Source: Acinetobacter brisouii CIP 110357
GTDB lineage: Bacteria; Pseudomonadota; Gammaproteobacteria; Pseudomonadales; Moraxellaceae
Length of the DNA stretch: 64,000 nt
Reading direction: 5' to 3'
Assembly: GCF_000488275.1 (NCBI RefSeq)
Contig: NZ_KI530762.1
Coordinates: 515,536-579,535 of the forward strand
The translations under genes and the position numbers were made by a program. Shown in pieces: positions 54,914 through 64,000 of this stretch (its first letter is position 1; each line of letters starts with the position of its first letter). The notes beneath the pieces were generated by a model that made no database searches, had not been told where the DNA came from, and saw nothing but the letters and a program-made list of their open reading frames with translations.

Positions 54914-54937
54914 GTGACTATTGACTAAATTGGTCAC
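54914..54937. promoter_or_regulatory. TetR operator 2 upstream of the adaptor gene
   Basis: A 24-bp site with GTGAC and GTCAC ends, nearly the same as operator 1, in the 79-bp gap between tetR and the adaptor gene. It suggests separate repression of the adaptor/pump genes. Confidence 0.75.
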
Positions 54938-54986
54938 TTGATTAAAAATGAGTCTCCTGATTAATTTCTTAAGGGGGGGCTCAAAT

Positions 54987-56111
54987 ATGCTTTATCGTCG
55001 CCTTATTCCGTTTACAGCAATATGTATATTTCCTTTTTTCTTGCTCGGTTGTGCTGAAAATACGCAATCTGACCCCCGTACTTCGGCGCCGTTAGTTCGA
55101 GTTGCAACTGTACAAGACGAAATCACTTCTGACTCAAGAGCATTCACAGGCACGATAGGGGCACGGGTAGAAAGTGATCTTGGTTTTCGTGTCTCTGGCA
55201 AAGTCATCAAACGGTTTGTTGAAGCAGGCCAGACAGTAAAGCGCGGACAGTTACTGATGCGTATTGATCCGGTTGATTTAGAACTTGCTGCCAAAGCTCA
55301 GCAAGAAGCTGTGGGCGCAGCCAGAGCCCGTGCAGAACAAGCAGAGAAAGATGAAGCCCGATATCAGGATTTACGTGGAAGTGGAGCTATATCTGCTTCT
55401 GCCTATGATCAGATTAAAGCGGCAGCGGATACAGCGAGAGCGCAGCTAAGTTCGACTCAAGCTCAAGCTAGGGTTGCATTAAACGCGAGTCATTATGCCG
55501 ATTTAATTGCGGATGGTGATGGTACGATTATGGAAACACTGGTCGAACCAGGTCAGGTTGTCAGTGCGGGTCAAACAGTCATTCGCTTGGCTCATTCTGG
55601 TCAAAGGGAAGCAATCATTCAGCTTCCAGAGACATTACGTCCTGCAATAGGGGCTATTGGTCAAGCTACACTCTTTGGTAAAGAAAATATAAGTGTCCCA
55701 GCTAAACTTAGACAGTTATCAAATACAGCAGATCAACTCACTCGTACTTTTGAAGCACGTTTCGTATTAGAAGGCGATTTAGCAAACGCTCCTTTAGGTT
55801 CAACGGTTACTGTACGTATTGCCAATCAAACTCAGAGTTCACAACATTTTTTACAAGTGCCAGTAGGTTCCTTACTTGATAAGGGCAAGGGGGCTGGGGT
55901 ATGGGTAATTAATGGAAAAACTCACAAAGTAACATGGCGTCCCGTTGTTGTTAAACAGCTTGATGATGAATATGCCTATGTCACTGGTAATATTCAAAGT
56001 GGAGATCGAATTGTTGCTTTGGGTGCGCATTTGCTTCGAGAAGGTGAATTGGTACGTATTGCATCACAAGCGAGTCATCCTTCAATTGGAAATGAAGGAG
56101 ACCACTCATGA
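54987..56111 (+). CDS. RND efflux periplasmic adaptor (membrane fusion protein)
   Basis: 374 aa from the ATG at 54987, which has a strong AAGGGGGG site; an ATG at 54948 is rejected. Lipobox LLGCAEN. Then barrel-sandwich, alpha-hairpin and beta-barrel segments (GRVSGKVIKRFVEAGQTVKRGQ-like biotinyl half; VEPGQVVSAGQTV second half). It links the pump and outer-membrane factor. It overlaps the pump gene by 4 bp. Confidence 0.92.
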   Translation: MLYRRLIPFTAICIFPFFLLGCAENTQSDPRTSAPLVRVATVQDEITSDSRAFTGTIGARVESDLGFRVSGKVIKRFVEAGQTVKRGQLLMRIDPVDLELAAKAQQEAVGAARARAEQAEKDEARYQDLRGSGAISASAYDQIKAAADTARAQLSSTQAQARVALNASHYADLIADGDGTIMETLVEPGQVVSAGQTVIRLAHSGQREAIIQLPETLRPAIGAIGQATLFGKENISVPAKLRQLSNTADQLTRTFEARFVLEGDLANAPLGSTVTVRIANQTQSSQHFLQVPVGSLLDKGKGAGVWVINGKTHKVTWRPVVVKQLDDEYAYVTGNIQSGDRIVALGAHLLREGELVRIASQASHPSIGNEGDHS

Positions 56112-59100
56112 GTGAGAAGGGTTTTAACTTATCGGCCCTTGCTGTGCGTGAACGCGGTATCACGTTATTTCTGATTTTTTTGATTTCAATTGCAGGCATC
56201 GTTGCTTTTTTTAAATTAGGTCGAGCTGAAGACCCAGCTTTTACAGTGAAGGTTATGACCATTGTGACAGCTTGGCCTGGAGCAACCGCTCAGGAGATGC
56301 AAGATCAAGTTGCTGAAAAAATCGAAAAACGGATGCAGGAGCTACGTTGGTACGATCGAACAGAAACCTATACAAGACCAGGACTCGCTTTTACGACACT
56401 GACCTTACTTGATAGTACGCCTCCGTCTCAGGTTCAGGAGGAATTTTATCAAGCGAGGAAGAAAGTAAATGATGAAATGAGTAACTTGCCTGCTGGTGTT
56501 ATTGGACCACTTGTTAATGATGAATATGCAGATGTAACTTTTGCTTTATTTGCTTTGAAGGCAAAAAATGAAGCACAAAGATTATTAGTTCGTGATGCAG
56601 AAACAATTCGACAGCAGTTACTTCATGTGCCGGGCGTAAAGAAAGTCAATATTATTGGTGAGCAATCTGAACGTATCTATATTGAATTTTCGCATGAACG
56701 CTTGGCGACACTAGGCGTAAATCCGCAAGATGTATTTGCTGCACTGAATAATCAGAATGTACTTACTCCCGCTGGTTCTATTGAAACCAAAGGTCCTCAA
56801 GTTTTTGTCAGATTAGATGGTGCTTTTGACAAGTTACAAAAAATTCGTGACACCCCTATAACTGCTCAAGGTCGTACCTTGAAATTATCAGATATTGCGA
56901 CTGTTAAACGTGGTACTGAAGATCCTGCAACATTCATGATTCGTAATGGTGGGGAACCGACCTTACTGTTAGGAGTGGTGATGCGCGAAGGGTGGAATGG
57001 ATTAGATCTTGGTAAATCATTAGAGAAAGAAGTCGGTTCCATCAACGAAGATTTACCTCTGGGCATCAGTTTAAACAAAGTGACTGATCAGGCGGTCAAT
57101 ATTAGCTCATCGGTAGATGAGTTCATGATTAAGTTCTTTGCAGCATTGCTTGTGGTTATGTTTGTCAGCTTTATTAGCATGGGATGGCGCGTTGGCGTCG
57201 TGGTTGCTATGGCTGTGCCACTCACATTAGCTATTGTTTTTGTAGTGATGCTGGCAACTGGTAAAAACTTTGACCGAATTACACTTGGCTCTCTTATTCT
57301 TGCTTTAGGGCTTTTAGTTGACGACGCCATTATTGCGATTGAAATGATGGTCGTGAAAATGGAGGAAGGTTTCAGTCGGACAGCAGCTTCCGCCTATGCA
57401 TGGAGCCACACAGCGGCACCTATGCTTTCTGGAACATTAGTCACAGCTGTTGGGTTTATGCCAAATGGCTTTGCTCGCTCTTCAGCGGGTGAATATACCA
57501 GCAATATGTTTTGGATTGTTGGTATTGCACTTATTGCCTCATGGATTGTTGCTGTAGTTTTTACACCTTATTTGGGTGTGAAGATGTTGCCTGATTTTAA
57601 AAAGATTGAAGGTGGCCATACTGCAATTTATGACACACCACGATATAACCGTTTCCGTCAAATTCTTGAACGTGTGATTGCGCGTAAATGGCTTGTTGCC
57701 GGTAGTGTAATCGGACTATTTGTTTTAGCCGTAGGTGGAATGGCATTGGTAAAAAAACAATTTTTCCCAATCTCTGACCGACCGGAAGTGCTTGTTGAAG
57801 TACAGATGCCTTATGGCACATCGATTACGCAAACAAGTGCTGCAACAGCAAAAGTGGAAGCTTGGTTATCTAAGCAACATGAAGCAAAGATTGTGACATC
57901 GTATATTGGTCAAGGTGCACCTCGCTTTTATTTTTCGATGGGGCCTGAGTTACCAGATCCATCCTTTGCCAAGATTGTGATACGAACTGACAATCAAGAA
58001 GAACGTGAAGCATTAAAACACCGCTTAAGACAAGCTATTTCAAATGGACTTGCTACAGAGGCGCAGCTACGTGTAACACAACTTGTTTTTGGACCATATT
58101 CGCCATATCCAGTAGCTTATCGAGTTTCAGGCCAAGATCCAGAAAAATTACGTGTAATTGCAGCTCAGGTTCAGCAAGTTATGAATGCTAGCCCAATGAT
58201 GCGAACTGTAAATACTGACTGGGGAACTCGTGTGCCAGCCTTGCATTTCACATTGGAGCAAGACCGTCTACAAGCAGTTGGTCTTACATCAAGTTCAGTC
58301 GCACAGCAATTACAGTTTTTGTTAACCGGTATTCCGATTACATCTGTACGTGAAGATATTCGTACTGTACAGGTGATTGCTCGTTCAGCGGGTGATATAA
58401 GGCTAGACCCTGCAAAAATTGGTGATTTCACACTGACTGGAGCAAATGGGCAACGTATTCCTTTAGCACAAATTGGCAAAATTGAAGTACGGATGGAAGA
58501 ACCTGTCATACGCCGACGAGATCGGGTGCCAACAATAACCGTTCGTGGAGATATTGCTGAAGGATTACAACCACCCGATGTATCTACTGCGATTAGCAAA
58601 CAGCTTCAACCAGTCATTAAAGATTTACCAAAGGGGTATCAAATTGTAGAGGCAGGTTCTATTGAGGAGTCCGGTAAAGCCACTAAAGCCATGCTTCCTA
58701 TTTTTCCAATCATGTTGGCAATGACACTACTCATTATCATTCTTCAGGTGAGGTCTATCGCTGCAATGATTATGGTGTTTTTAACCAGTCCGTTGGGGTT
58801 AATAGGTGTGGTGCCAACGCTTCTTTTATTTCAGCAGCCCTTTGGCATTAATGCATTAGTCGGGTTGATTGCATTGTCTGGAATTTTGATGCGCAACACG
58901 CTCATCTTAATTGGACAAATTCAGCAAAACAAACAAGCGGGGCTAGATCCGTTGAATGCAGTGGTTGAGGCTACAGTACAACGCGCCAGACCTGTAATTT
59001 TGACAGCTTTAGCAGCCATTTTAGCTTTCATTCCTCTGACTCACTCAGTGTTTTGGGGAACGCTTGCTTACACACTCATTGGCGGAACTCTTGCAGGAAC

Positions 59101-59173
59101 CATTTTAACTTTGGTTTTCCTGCCAGCAATGTATTCGATCTGGTTCAAGATCGGGGCTAAACCAGCGGTTTAA
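56108..59173 (+). CDS. RND efflux transporter, HAE-1 type
   Basis: 1021 aa. The N-terminus RERGITLFLIFLISIAGIVAFFKLGRAEDPAF and the two large periplasmic loops are typical. TM4 carries the proton-relay Asp pair in LGLLVDDAIIAIEMM. The sequence is closer to the TriC/MexK-like branch than to AcrB. It likely exports toxic organic compounds with the adjacent adaptor and outer-membrane factor. Confidence 0.92.
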   Translation: MSEKGFNLSALAVRERGITLFLIFLISIAGIVAFFKLGRAEDPAFTVKVMTIVTAWPGATAQEMQDQVAEKIEKRMQELRWYDRTETYTRPGLAFTTLTLLDSTPPSQVQEEFYQARKKVNDEMSNLPAGVIGPLVNDEYADVTFALFALKAKNEAQRLLVRDAETIRQQLLHVPGVKKVNIIGEQSERIYIEFSHERLATLGVNPQDVFAALNNQNVLTPAGSIETKGPQVFVRLDGAFDKLQKIRDTPITAQGRTLKLSDIATVKRGTEDPATFMIRNGGEPTLLLGVVMREGWNGLDLGKSLEKEVGSINEDLPLGISLNKVTDQAVNISSSVDEFMIKFFAALLVVMFVSFISMGWRVGVVVAMAVPLTLAIVFVVMLATGKNFDRITLGSLILALGLLVDDAIIAIEMMVVKMEEGFSRTAASAYAWSHTAAPMLSGTLVTAVGFMPNGFARSSAGEYTSNMFWIVGIALIASWIVAVVFTPYLGVKMLPDFKKIEGGHTAIYDTPRYNRFRQILERVIARKWLVAGSVIGLFVLAVGGMALVKKQFFPISDRPEVLVEVQMPYGTSITQTSAATAKVEAWLSKQHEAKIVTSYIGQGAPRFYFSMGPELPDPSFAKIVIRTDNQEEREALKHRLRQAISNGLATEAQLRVTQLVFGPYSPYPVAYRVSGQDPEKLRVIAAQVQQVMNASPMMRTVNTDWGTRVPALHFTLEQDRLQAVGLTSSSVAQQLQFLLTGIPITSVREDIRTVQVIARSAGDIRLDPAKIGDFTLTGANGQRIPLAQIGKIEVRMEEPVIRRRDRVPTITVRGDIAEGLQPPDVSTAISKQLQPVIKDLPKGYQIVEAGSIEESGKATKAMLPIFPIMLAMTLLIIILQVRSIAAMIMVFLTSPLGLIGVVPTLLLFQQPFGINALVGLIALSGILMRNTLILIGQIQQNKQAGLDPLNAVVEATVQRARPVILTALAAILAFIPLTHSVFWGTLAYTLIGGTLAGTILTLVFLPAMYSIWFKIGAKPAV

Positions 59174-59212
59174 TGATCAGATTTTCAAATTTAAAAAGTT
59201 ATTGGAGTTCAT

Positions 59213-60019
59213 ATGTCAAACTTAAAAGTGGTTGTAATCACAGGTGTTTCATCTGGTATTGGTCAAGTTACAGCAGAAAAATTTGCTAAGCTCGGCCATA
59301 AAGTTTTCGGTACAGTCAGAAATAAAGTCAAAGCTCAACCTATTGAAGCCGTTGAGCTTGTTGAGATGGATGTGGCAGATGAGGATTCTGTCCAGCTCGG
59401 GATTCATTCTATTATTAATAAAGCTGGGCATATTGATATTTTAGTTAATAATGCTGGAGCAAGCTTAATTGGTGCAGTAGAAGAGACTTCGATAAAAGAA
59501 GCGAAATTTTTATTTAACACCAATGTATTTAGCATTCTTTGTACCACGCAAGCAGTATTGCCTTATATGCGGGTACAGCATTATGGAAGAATCATAAATG
59601 TTAGTTCAGTATTAGGTTTCCTGCCTTCACCGTATATGGGATTGTATTCGGCTACTAAACATGCAGTTGAAGGATTGTCTGAATCGCTAGATCATGAGCT
59701 TCGCCAATTTGGAATTCGTGTATCCATTGTTCAACCTTCATTCACTAAAACTAATTTAGATAAGAATGCACCCTTAGCAAGTTCTAAAATTCCTGAATAT
59801 GACAATGAGCGTAACTTAGCGACTCATGCCATATTAAAACAGATTGATCAGGCACCTCAGCCCGATAGTGTTGCGGATACCATTATTACAGCGGCACTGA
59901 ATGATTGGCAAATGCGCCATACACCGTCTGGGCAAGCATCTTTGTTAAGCAAGTTGCGTCGATTTATGCCAAGTGGTCCGGTTGATAAAAGTATTAGAAA
60001 GACTTTTGGTTTGAAATAA
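59213..60019 (+). CDS. Short-chain dehydrogenase/reductase in the efflux operon
   Basis: 268 aa. TGVSSGIGQVTAE (cofactor), NNAG, YSATKHAVEG (YxxxK). It is 40 bp downstream of the pump gene and precedes a terminator, so it is probably co-transcribed. It may detoxify a substrate of the pump. Reaction unknown. Confidence 0.88.
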   Translation: MSNLKVVVITGVSSGIGQVTAEKFAKLGHKVFGTVRNKVKAQPIEAVELVEMDVADEDSVQLGIHSIINKAGHIDILVNNAGASLIGAVEETSIKEAKFLFNTNVFSILCTTQAVLPYMRVQHYGRIINVSSVLGFLPSPYMGLYSATKHAVEGLSESLDHELRQFGIRVSIVQPSFTKTNLDKNAPLASSKIPEYDNERNLATHAILKQIDQAPQPDSVADTIITAALNDWQMRHTPSGQASLLSKLRRFMPSGPVDKSIRKTFGLK

Positions 60020-60035
60020 ACATTAAGTTGTTTTT

Positions 60036-60071
60036 AAAAGATCTAAATAATTGTTTTTATTTAGATCTTTT
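60036..60071 (+). terminator. Terminator after the efflux operon
   Basis: Perfect 13-bp stem (60036-60048 with 60059-60071) with T-rich loop and end. Confidence 0.82.
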
Positions 60072-60138
60072 ATTATAAAAAAGTATTGTCTAGCCACTAG
60101 AACTTTACATAGACATTTTCTTTTTGAAGCAATGTGAG

Positions 60139-60265
60139 CTATTCAAAATAGATAACTAAACTTTTACGAAACTGATCAAAATGCGTAAAACCAACATGGG
60201 CATTGCGTAATATCAGCATACTCCATACATCACCTAAAACTGAAAAAACTTCAAGCAATTGAATA
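60139..60265 (-). pseudogene. Fragment of an HxlR-family regulator
   Basis: On the minus strand the frame reads LEVFSVLGDVWSMLILRNAH and then GFTHFDQFRKSL before a TAG at 60139. It is the N-terminal winged-helix signature of HxlR regulators. Start and C-terminal half are gone. HxlR genes are often divergent from NmrA-type quinone reductases, and a truncated one follows. Confidence 0.65.
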
Positions 60266-60340
60266 GGCTTAAAGATTAGTATTTTTACGTCTAGGGAACT
60301 TATACGTTGAATATTTACTACTAAAAAATAGTCACAAAAA

Positions 60341-60910
60341 GTGGTGAAGGAAGGAGTCTATACGAGTTTATTAAAAGCAGATACATCGCCGCTTCTATTA
60401 GCACAAGAACATGTTGAGACAGAACAATATTTAAAAACATCGGACATTCCATATACATTATTACGTAATAACTGGTACAGCGAAAACTATGCAATGGGGC
60501 TGGCGCAAGCAGTTGAGCACGGCAAAATTTTTGGGGCAACCCATCACGGCAAAATCGCCTCTGCTTCGCGTTTAGACTATGCGACTGCTGCCGCTATGGT
60601 ATTAACGCAAGAGGGGCATGAAAATAAAGTTTATGAACTAGCAGGTGATACGAGTTATACCCTTGATGATGTTGCAAAATGGGTAACTGAAATCAGCAAA
60701 AAAGAAGTAATTTACCAAGACCTACCAGAAGAGGAATATAAAGCACTCTTGATACAATTGGGTATACCAGAAGGGTTTGCTACCATTTTGGCAGATTCAG
60801 ATGAAGGTGTATCTAAAGGAGTCTTGTATAGTGATAACAAAGATTTGCACCAGCTAATTGGTCGTGCCACTACAAGTATGCAAGAGACGATTAAAGAATT
60901 TTTATCTTGA
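60341..60910 (+). pseudogene. Truncated NmrA-type NAD(P)H:quinone oxidoreductase (QorB-like)
   Basis: 189 codons cover the C-terminal two-thirds of a QorB/NmrA protein (TSLLKADTSPLLLAQEH, LRNNWYSENY, ADSDEGVSKG). The N-terminal Rossmann GATG motif is missing, so it cannot bind cofactor normally. The frame begins at an ATA/GTG-like position without a proper start. Deletion fused it to the hxlR remnant region. Confidence 0.82.
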
Positions 60911-60938
60911 GTTGCTGCCATTCTCTTATCTAAAAACA

Positions 60939-60970
60939 AAAAGGCTTAAATTTTATGATTTAGGCCTTTT
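60939..60970 (+). terminator. Terminator after the QorB-like remnant
   Basis: Twelve-pair stem with one G-U (60939-60950 with 60959-60970), 8-nt loop, T4 in the 3' arm. Confidence 0.75.
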
Positions 60971-61180
60971 GCATATTTTAATAAATAAAAGAAATAGGTT
61001 CATTTTATTGAGAAGCTTAAGAAAGTATTTATTTACCCATAATCTTACTTATCTAAGAATTAAAAACTTATCGCCTACTACGCTGGTTTATTGATATTTA
61101 AATTGATTAATTAGCATAAAAATTAATTTGACTCATGTTGCAGAGTATCTGCATTGAAAAAATGAAAATCAATAAGCATA

Positions 61181-61208
61181 AAAAGTGACCACATCATTGT
61201 GGTCACTT
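61181..61208 (-). terminator. Terminator of the CmpX-like channel gene
   Basis: Perfect 10-bp stem (61184-61193 with 61198-61207), 4-nt loop; on the minus strand a T run follows. Confidence 0.82.
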
Positions 61209-61228
61209 CAAACTGATCTGGGGTTAGA

Positions 61229-62791
61229 TCAAAGATCATCTTTATGGTCAGGTGGTGTTGAGTCAGTCTCTTTTTCAAGTGAATGGGTTGGGGGGCAAGG
61301 CTTGTCGGCATGTTGTTTGGCTTTATCTAACAAGTCGGTTAATAGCCGTTCGGCAGGTTGGCGGCCACCGAGACCGAAAGCTAAAGCAAAGGCAACAGCC
61401 ACCGAACCCAAGGTCAAACCAAAGGCCAAATTTACAATCGAATCGGCAATACCCATCGCGCGTAAACCCATAGCGATGACTAAGCCTAAAATGAGGATGC
61501 GGACTAAGCTGCCTAGCCAGCGGGAACAGTTATGTTCTCCACGTTGCAGTGCATTGGCAACGATATTGGCTAACCAGAAACCAATCACCAGAATCACCGC
61601 ACCCAATAGAATATTGCTACCAAAATGAATAAACATCGAGATCAAACCGCTGACCTGCTCCAAGCCTAAACGGTGTGCTGCCTCAGAGATCGCAAACAGC
61701 ATGGTGAAGAATATAATCAGCGTGCCCACCGCACCTGAAATTTTAGTCGTGCCTAAAAAGCGTTGTAGATCCAGTTTGGAAGGAATCTCATCTACACCCG
61801 TCCCAGCGACTAGTTCACTGACTAACCGTGCAACAAAGCGTGACACGACATAGGCGATCACCAGAATTAAGCCTGCAGCAATAATTTGCGGAATAGCATT
61901 CATGATTTCAGACAGCATCGCGGTTGCTGGTCGCGAAATGGCTTGAATACCTAAAGCCTCAAAAGCAATAATCAGTGCGGTAATAATAATCAGGGTGAAG
62001 ACAAAAGAACCGAGTAAATGGGGCAGATTCCCAGTTTTGAACAGCCCAATTTTTTGCGCCTGTGCTTGAATATCCAAACTGCGTAGCAAACCTTCAACCA
62101 TGCCGCGCACAATATTTCCCAAAATATAGCCAACAAAGACAATCACGCCTGCAATAAAGATATTTGGCAGGAACAAGACGACTTCGTTCACCATATTTTG
62201 TACTGGCATGAGTAAACCAGTCAGACCGAGAATCGACAAGACGATTGGAAGAAATAGCAACAACACCAGCCAGTAAACAATATCCGCAATATTTTGGCTG
62301 ATTGGGCGAACACCGACTTCCTCACTGAGCTTTTCATCAAGTTGAGTATGGCTCAAAATACGCTGCAAGCCCATCCGAATCAGCTGAGCCAAAATCCATG
62401 CAATAAAACCGACTGCAATTGCTGCAAGTAGGCTCGGAATAAAAGCCAACACTTGGGTCAGCATATTACTAAATGGCCCACTGACACTGTTGAGATTGAG
62501 CACATTCAATGCAGCGATCACGGCGATGATCATGATAAACCAGAACACGATCTTGGAAATAATCTGTTCAATATCAGGGAAATTGGCTGTATTTTGCGTT
62601 GTTGCGGAAGAAAGGCGATGGTTAGTATTGAGCTGATGCAGAAGCTTTTTTACCCCAGCAGCGATCAGTAGAGCGATCACCCAGCCGAGAAGTAAAATGA
62701 CCACAACCGCCAAGATGGGTTGGAACTGATTCCAGTAATATATGGCGTCAGGATGCGATCCCTGAGGGCCTCCGGTGAAAAGATTATTCAT
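61229..62791 (-). CDS. CmpX-type mechanosensitive ion-channel family protein
   Basis: 520 aa with about ten membrane helices and repeated TM-helix motifs of the conserved TM_helix family (GWVIALLIAAGVKKLL; GFWLANIVANALQRGEH). It resembles CmpX of Pseudomonas and inner-membrane MscS-relatives without the large MscS beta-domain. The tail is Pro/Asp-rich. It may act in envelope stress or osmotic response. Confidence 0.85.
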   Translation of the reverse strand: MNNLFTGGPQGSHPDAIYYWNQFQPILAVVVILLLGWVIALLIAAGVKKLLHQLNTNHRLSSATTQNTANFPDIEQIISKIVFWFIMIIAVIAALNVLNLNSVSGPFSNMLTQVLAFIPSLLAAIAVGFIAWILAQLIRMGLQRILSHTQLDEKLSEEVGVRPISQNIADIVYWLVLLLFLPIVLSILGLTGLLMPVQNMVNEVVLFLPNIFIAGVIVFVGYILGNIVRGMVEGLLRSLDIQAQAQKIGLFKTGNLPHLLGSFVFTLIIITALIIAFEALGIQAISRPATAMLSEIMNAIPQIIAAGLILVIAYVVSRFVARLVSELVAGTGVDEIPSKLDLQRFLGTTKISGAVGTLIIFFTMLFAISEAAHRLGLEQVSGLISMFIHFGSNILLGAVILVIGFWLANIVANALQRGEHNCSRWLGSLVRILILGLVIAMGLRAMGIADSIVNLAFGLTLGSVAVAFALAFGLGGRQPAERLLTDLLDKAKQHADKPCPPTHSLEKETDSTPPDHKDDL

Positions 62792-63236
62792 GTTATTTAA
62801 TCCTCTTATGTCGTCATTTATTGCTTATTTCCTATTTGTATAGATATTGATTTTGCTTTTTGTCAGAATTGAGCACTAACTCACGTTTACCTTAAAATTT
62901 GTTGTTTTTTTAAGCAATGCCATTGGTTGAAAATGCAACAAAAGCGCTGTAAACGGATACAAAGGCGATGCATGTAGATGCTTTGCTATGTTGCAGGCTT
63001 AAAGCTCCAGCGATTTCAAAAAGCATCTGTGGAAATAGCTCAAGAATTCAAGACAGACTGTTTATGATGAAAAAATACATCGAATCAATCTGGTTTGGAG
63101 TGTTCCTGACTAAAAATAAGATGGCTGTTGAATATTGACCCATCGTTTAAGTTGCAGTGTGTTGGGTGTAAATAATCGGAAATATAACTTAGGTCTATAT
63201 AGAAATTTTGGCATTGTTTATGCTTAAATACGCGCA
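62792..63236. other. Intergenic region before the glycine riboswitch
   Basis: About 445 bases between divergent genes. No coding frame of note. It must hold the promoters for the channel gene and the riboswitch transcript, but I cannot identify them with confidence. Confidence 0.45.
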
Positions 63237-63425
63237 TTACAGGAGAGAAGTCACCCATAGGCTCGCCGAAGGAGCAACGACCCCGGAAACTCTCAGGCAA
63301 AAGGACTGTAATCTATCTCAAAAATCTGGAGAGAAATCACGCGCATAGTGTGATTCACCGAAGGAGGAAAATTTGTAGCCATACTTTTTTGCTACAAGTT
63401 GAAGCTCTCAGGTACATATACAGAT
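63237..63425 (+). promoter_or_regulatory. Tandem glycine riboswitch
   Basis: Two aptamers with the family cores: first P1 63237-63242/63306-63311 enclosing GGAGAGAAG, CCGAAGGAGCAA and CTCTCAGGCAAAAGGAC; second P1 63324-63328/63421-63425 enclosing GGAGAGAAATC, CCGAAGGAGGAAA and GAAGCTCTCAGGT. A 12-nt linker joins them. Glycine binding turns on the glycine-cleavage genes, and gcvH lies downstream. Confidence 0.93.
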
Positions 63426-63691
63426 GGGGCATATTTACTCACTTATGGAATTGGGTGGTCATATGTCGCATCTCGCAACTGACATGTTTAGCGTTCTTAG
63501 TTGTTACAACTTCCGTACTTTCCCATTAGGTTTTCAATTACTCCCTTGAATATCAAGGTGGTCTGGTTGCATGCTGCCTTTTATTTTTAGCCATGCCTGG
63601 ACTGTAAAGCATTTTGCTTTTATGTATTTGAAAAATGAGTAAATTTTCTGCAATTAATTGCCTTTTAGGGTGAAGGACTGAGGAATTTGTC

Positions 63692-64000
63692 ATGGCGTCA
63701 ACAATTCGTTTTACCACTGAGCATGAATGGTTACGTTTAGAAGAAGACGGTAGCATTACCGTAGGTATTACTGAGCATGCACAAGATGCTTTGGGTGATG
63801 TGGTTTATATTGAACTGCCTGAACTTCAAGCGTACAGCAAAGGTGAAGAAGTTGCTGTGATTGAGTCAGTGAAAGCTGCGAGTAACATTGATATGCCATT
63901 ATCTGGCGAAGTGTTAGAAATCAATGAAGAATTGGTTAATGCACCAGAAACTGTCAATGAAGATGCCATGGGCGCAGGCTGGTTTTTCCGTATGAAAGCC
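63692..64000 (+). CDS. gcvH: Glycine cleavage system H protein, cut by window end
   Basis: 103 codons are visible from the ATG at 63692 (GGACTGAGG upstream). The lipoyl-domain signature [10 protein letters not shown] and ESVKAAS with the lipoylated Lys61 are present. GcvH shuttles the aminomethyl group between the P and T proteins. The 266-nt gap after the riboswitch carries no gene. The C-terminal ~20 residues lie outside the window. Confidence 0.96.
   Translation, partial: MASTIRFTTEHEWLRLEEDGSITVGITEHAQDALGDVVYIELPELQAYSKGEEVAVIESVKAASNIDMPLSGEVLEINEELVNAPETVNEDAMGAGWFFRMKA

Noticed and set aside
61185..61628. Plus-strand frame under the CmpX-like channel gene
   Set aside because: Lys/Ala repeats arise from the opposite strand of a membrane gene; no independent support.
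1..64000. CRISPR arrays, tRNA or rRNA genes, full insertion sequences
   Set aside because: I found no regularly spaced repeats, no tRNA cloverleaf or rRNA sequence, and no transposase gene in the window.

Overview
The window is a low-GC gammaproteobacterial chromosome segment, best matched to Acinetobacter. The reasons are the gene content (kup, prfC, acnA, tcdA, dusA, a gcvH gene behind a glycine riboswitch, a CmpX-type channel), the protein sequences, and a dusA-targeting integrase of a kind well known in this genus. Genus is an inference from recognition, not from a database search.

Layout. 1-3.2 kb: the end of a Prc protease gene and an MHYT-GGDEF-EAL c-di-GMP protein. 3.4-11.7 kb: two divergent gene groups that look like one unassigned amine or acyl-amine pathway. 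The minus group is DegT aminotransferase, two small EamA/SMR proteins, alpha/beta hydrolase and HAD phosphatase. The plus group is a MipA/OmpV outer-membrane protein, class III aminotransferase, BioF2-like acyltransferase and ureohydrolase-like protein. 11.9-23.7 kb: core genes kup, prfC, two lipoproteins, a TatD hydrolase, acnA, tcdA and dusA.

23,616-43,303: a 19.7-kb island inserted in the 5' end of dusA. It is bounded by an exact 17-bp repeat, and the displaced native first codons of dusA survive at the far end. It holds an integrase, two PrtN-like regulators, two unrecognised proteins around a 41-bp palindrome, an inovirus-Gp2-like (YagK/YfjJ) replication protein, a lipoprotein/DUF805 operon, and a multi-helix candidate RNA. 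Downstream of that RNA is a run of genes (zinc ribbon, DUF932, YqaJ nuclease, zinc/metal-binding protein, AlpA), three of which follow an intrinsic terminator only 20-40 nt before the start codon. Next come a BrnT-like protein, a three-gene operon (cytosine-5 DNA methyltransferase, a double-GHKL ATPase/kinase, and a response regulator with an unknown effector-like domain), and a P2-like gpD remnant. Three island genes carry single in-frame stop codons.

43.6-51.2 kb: remnants of a second related element (part of a dusA-type integrase on the left; island-type lipoprotein and metal-binding gene fragments on the right) flank a catabolic cluster of LysR, SDR, MFS, split transketolase and OprB porin. 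51.3-60.0 kb: a TetR-controlled efflux locus (MATE and outer-membrane factor on one strand; TetR, adaptor, RND pump and SDR on the other) with two near-identical 24-bp operators. 60.1-60.9 kb: a deletion scar joining hxlR and qorB remnants. 61.2-64 kb: a CmpX-type mechanosensitive channel, a tandem glycine riboswitch and the start of gcvH.

The most promising undescribed pieces are the methyltransferase/GHKL/response-regulator operon, the structured RNA with its series of start-proximal terminators, and the 3.4-11.7 kb amine pathway.
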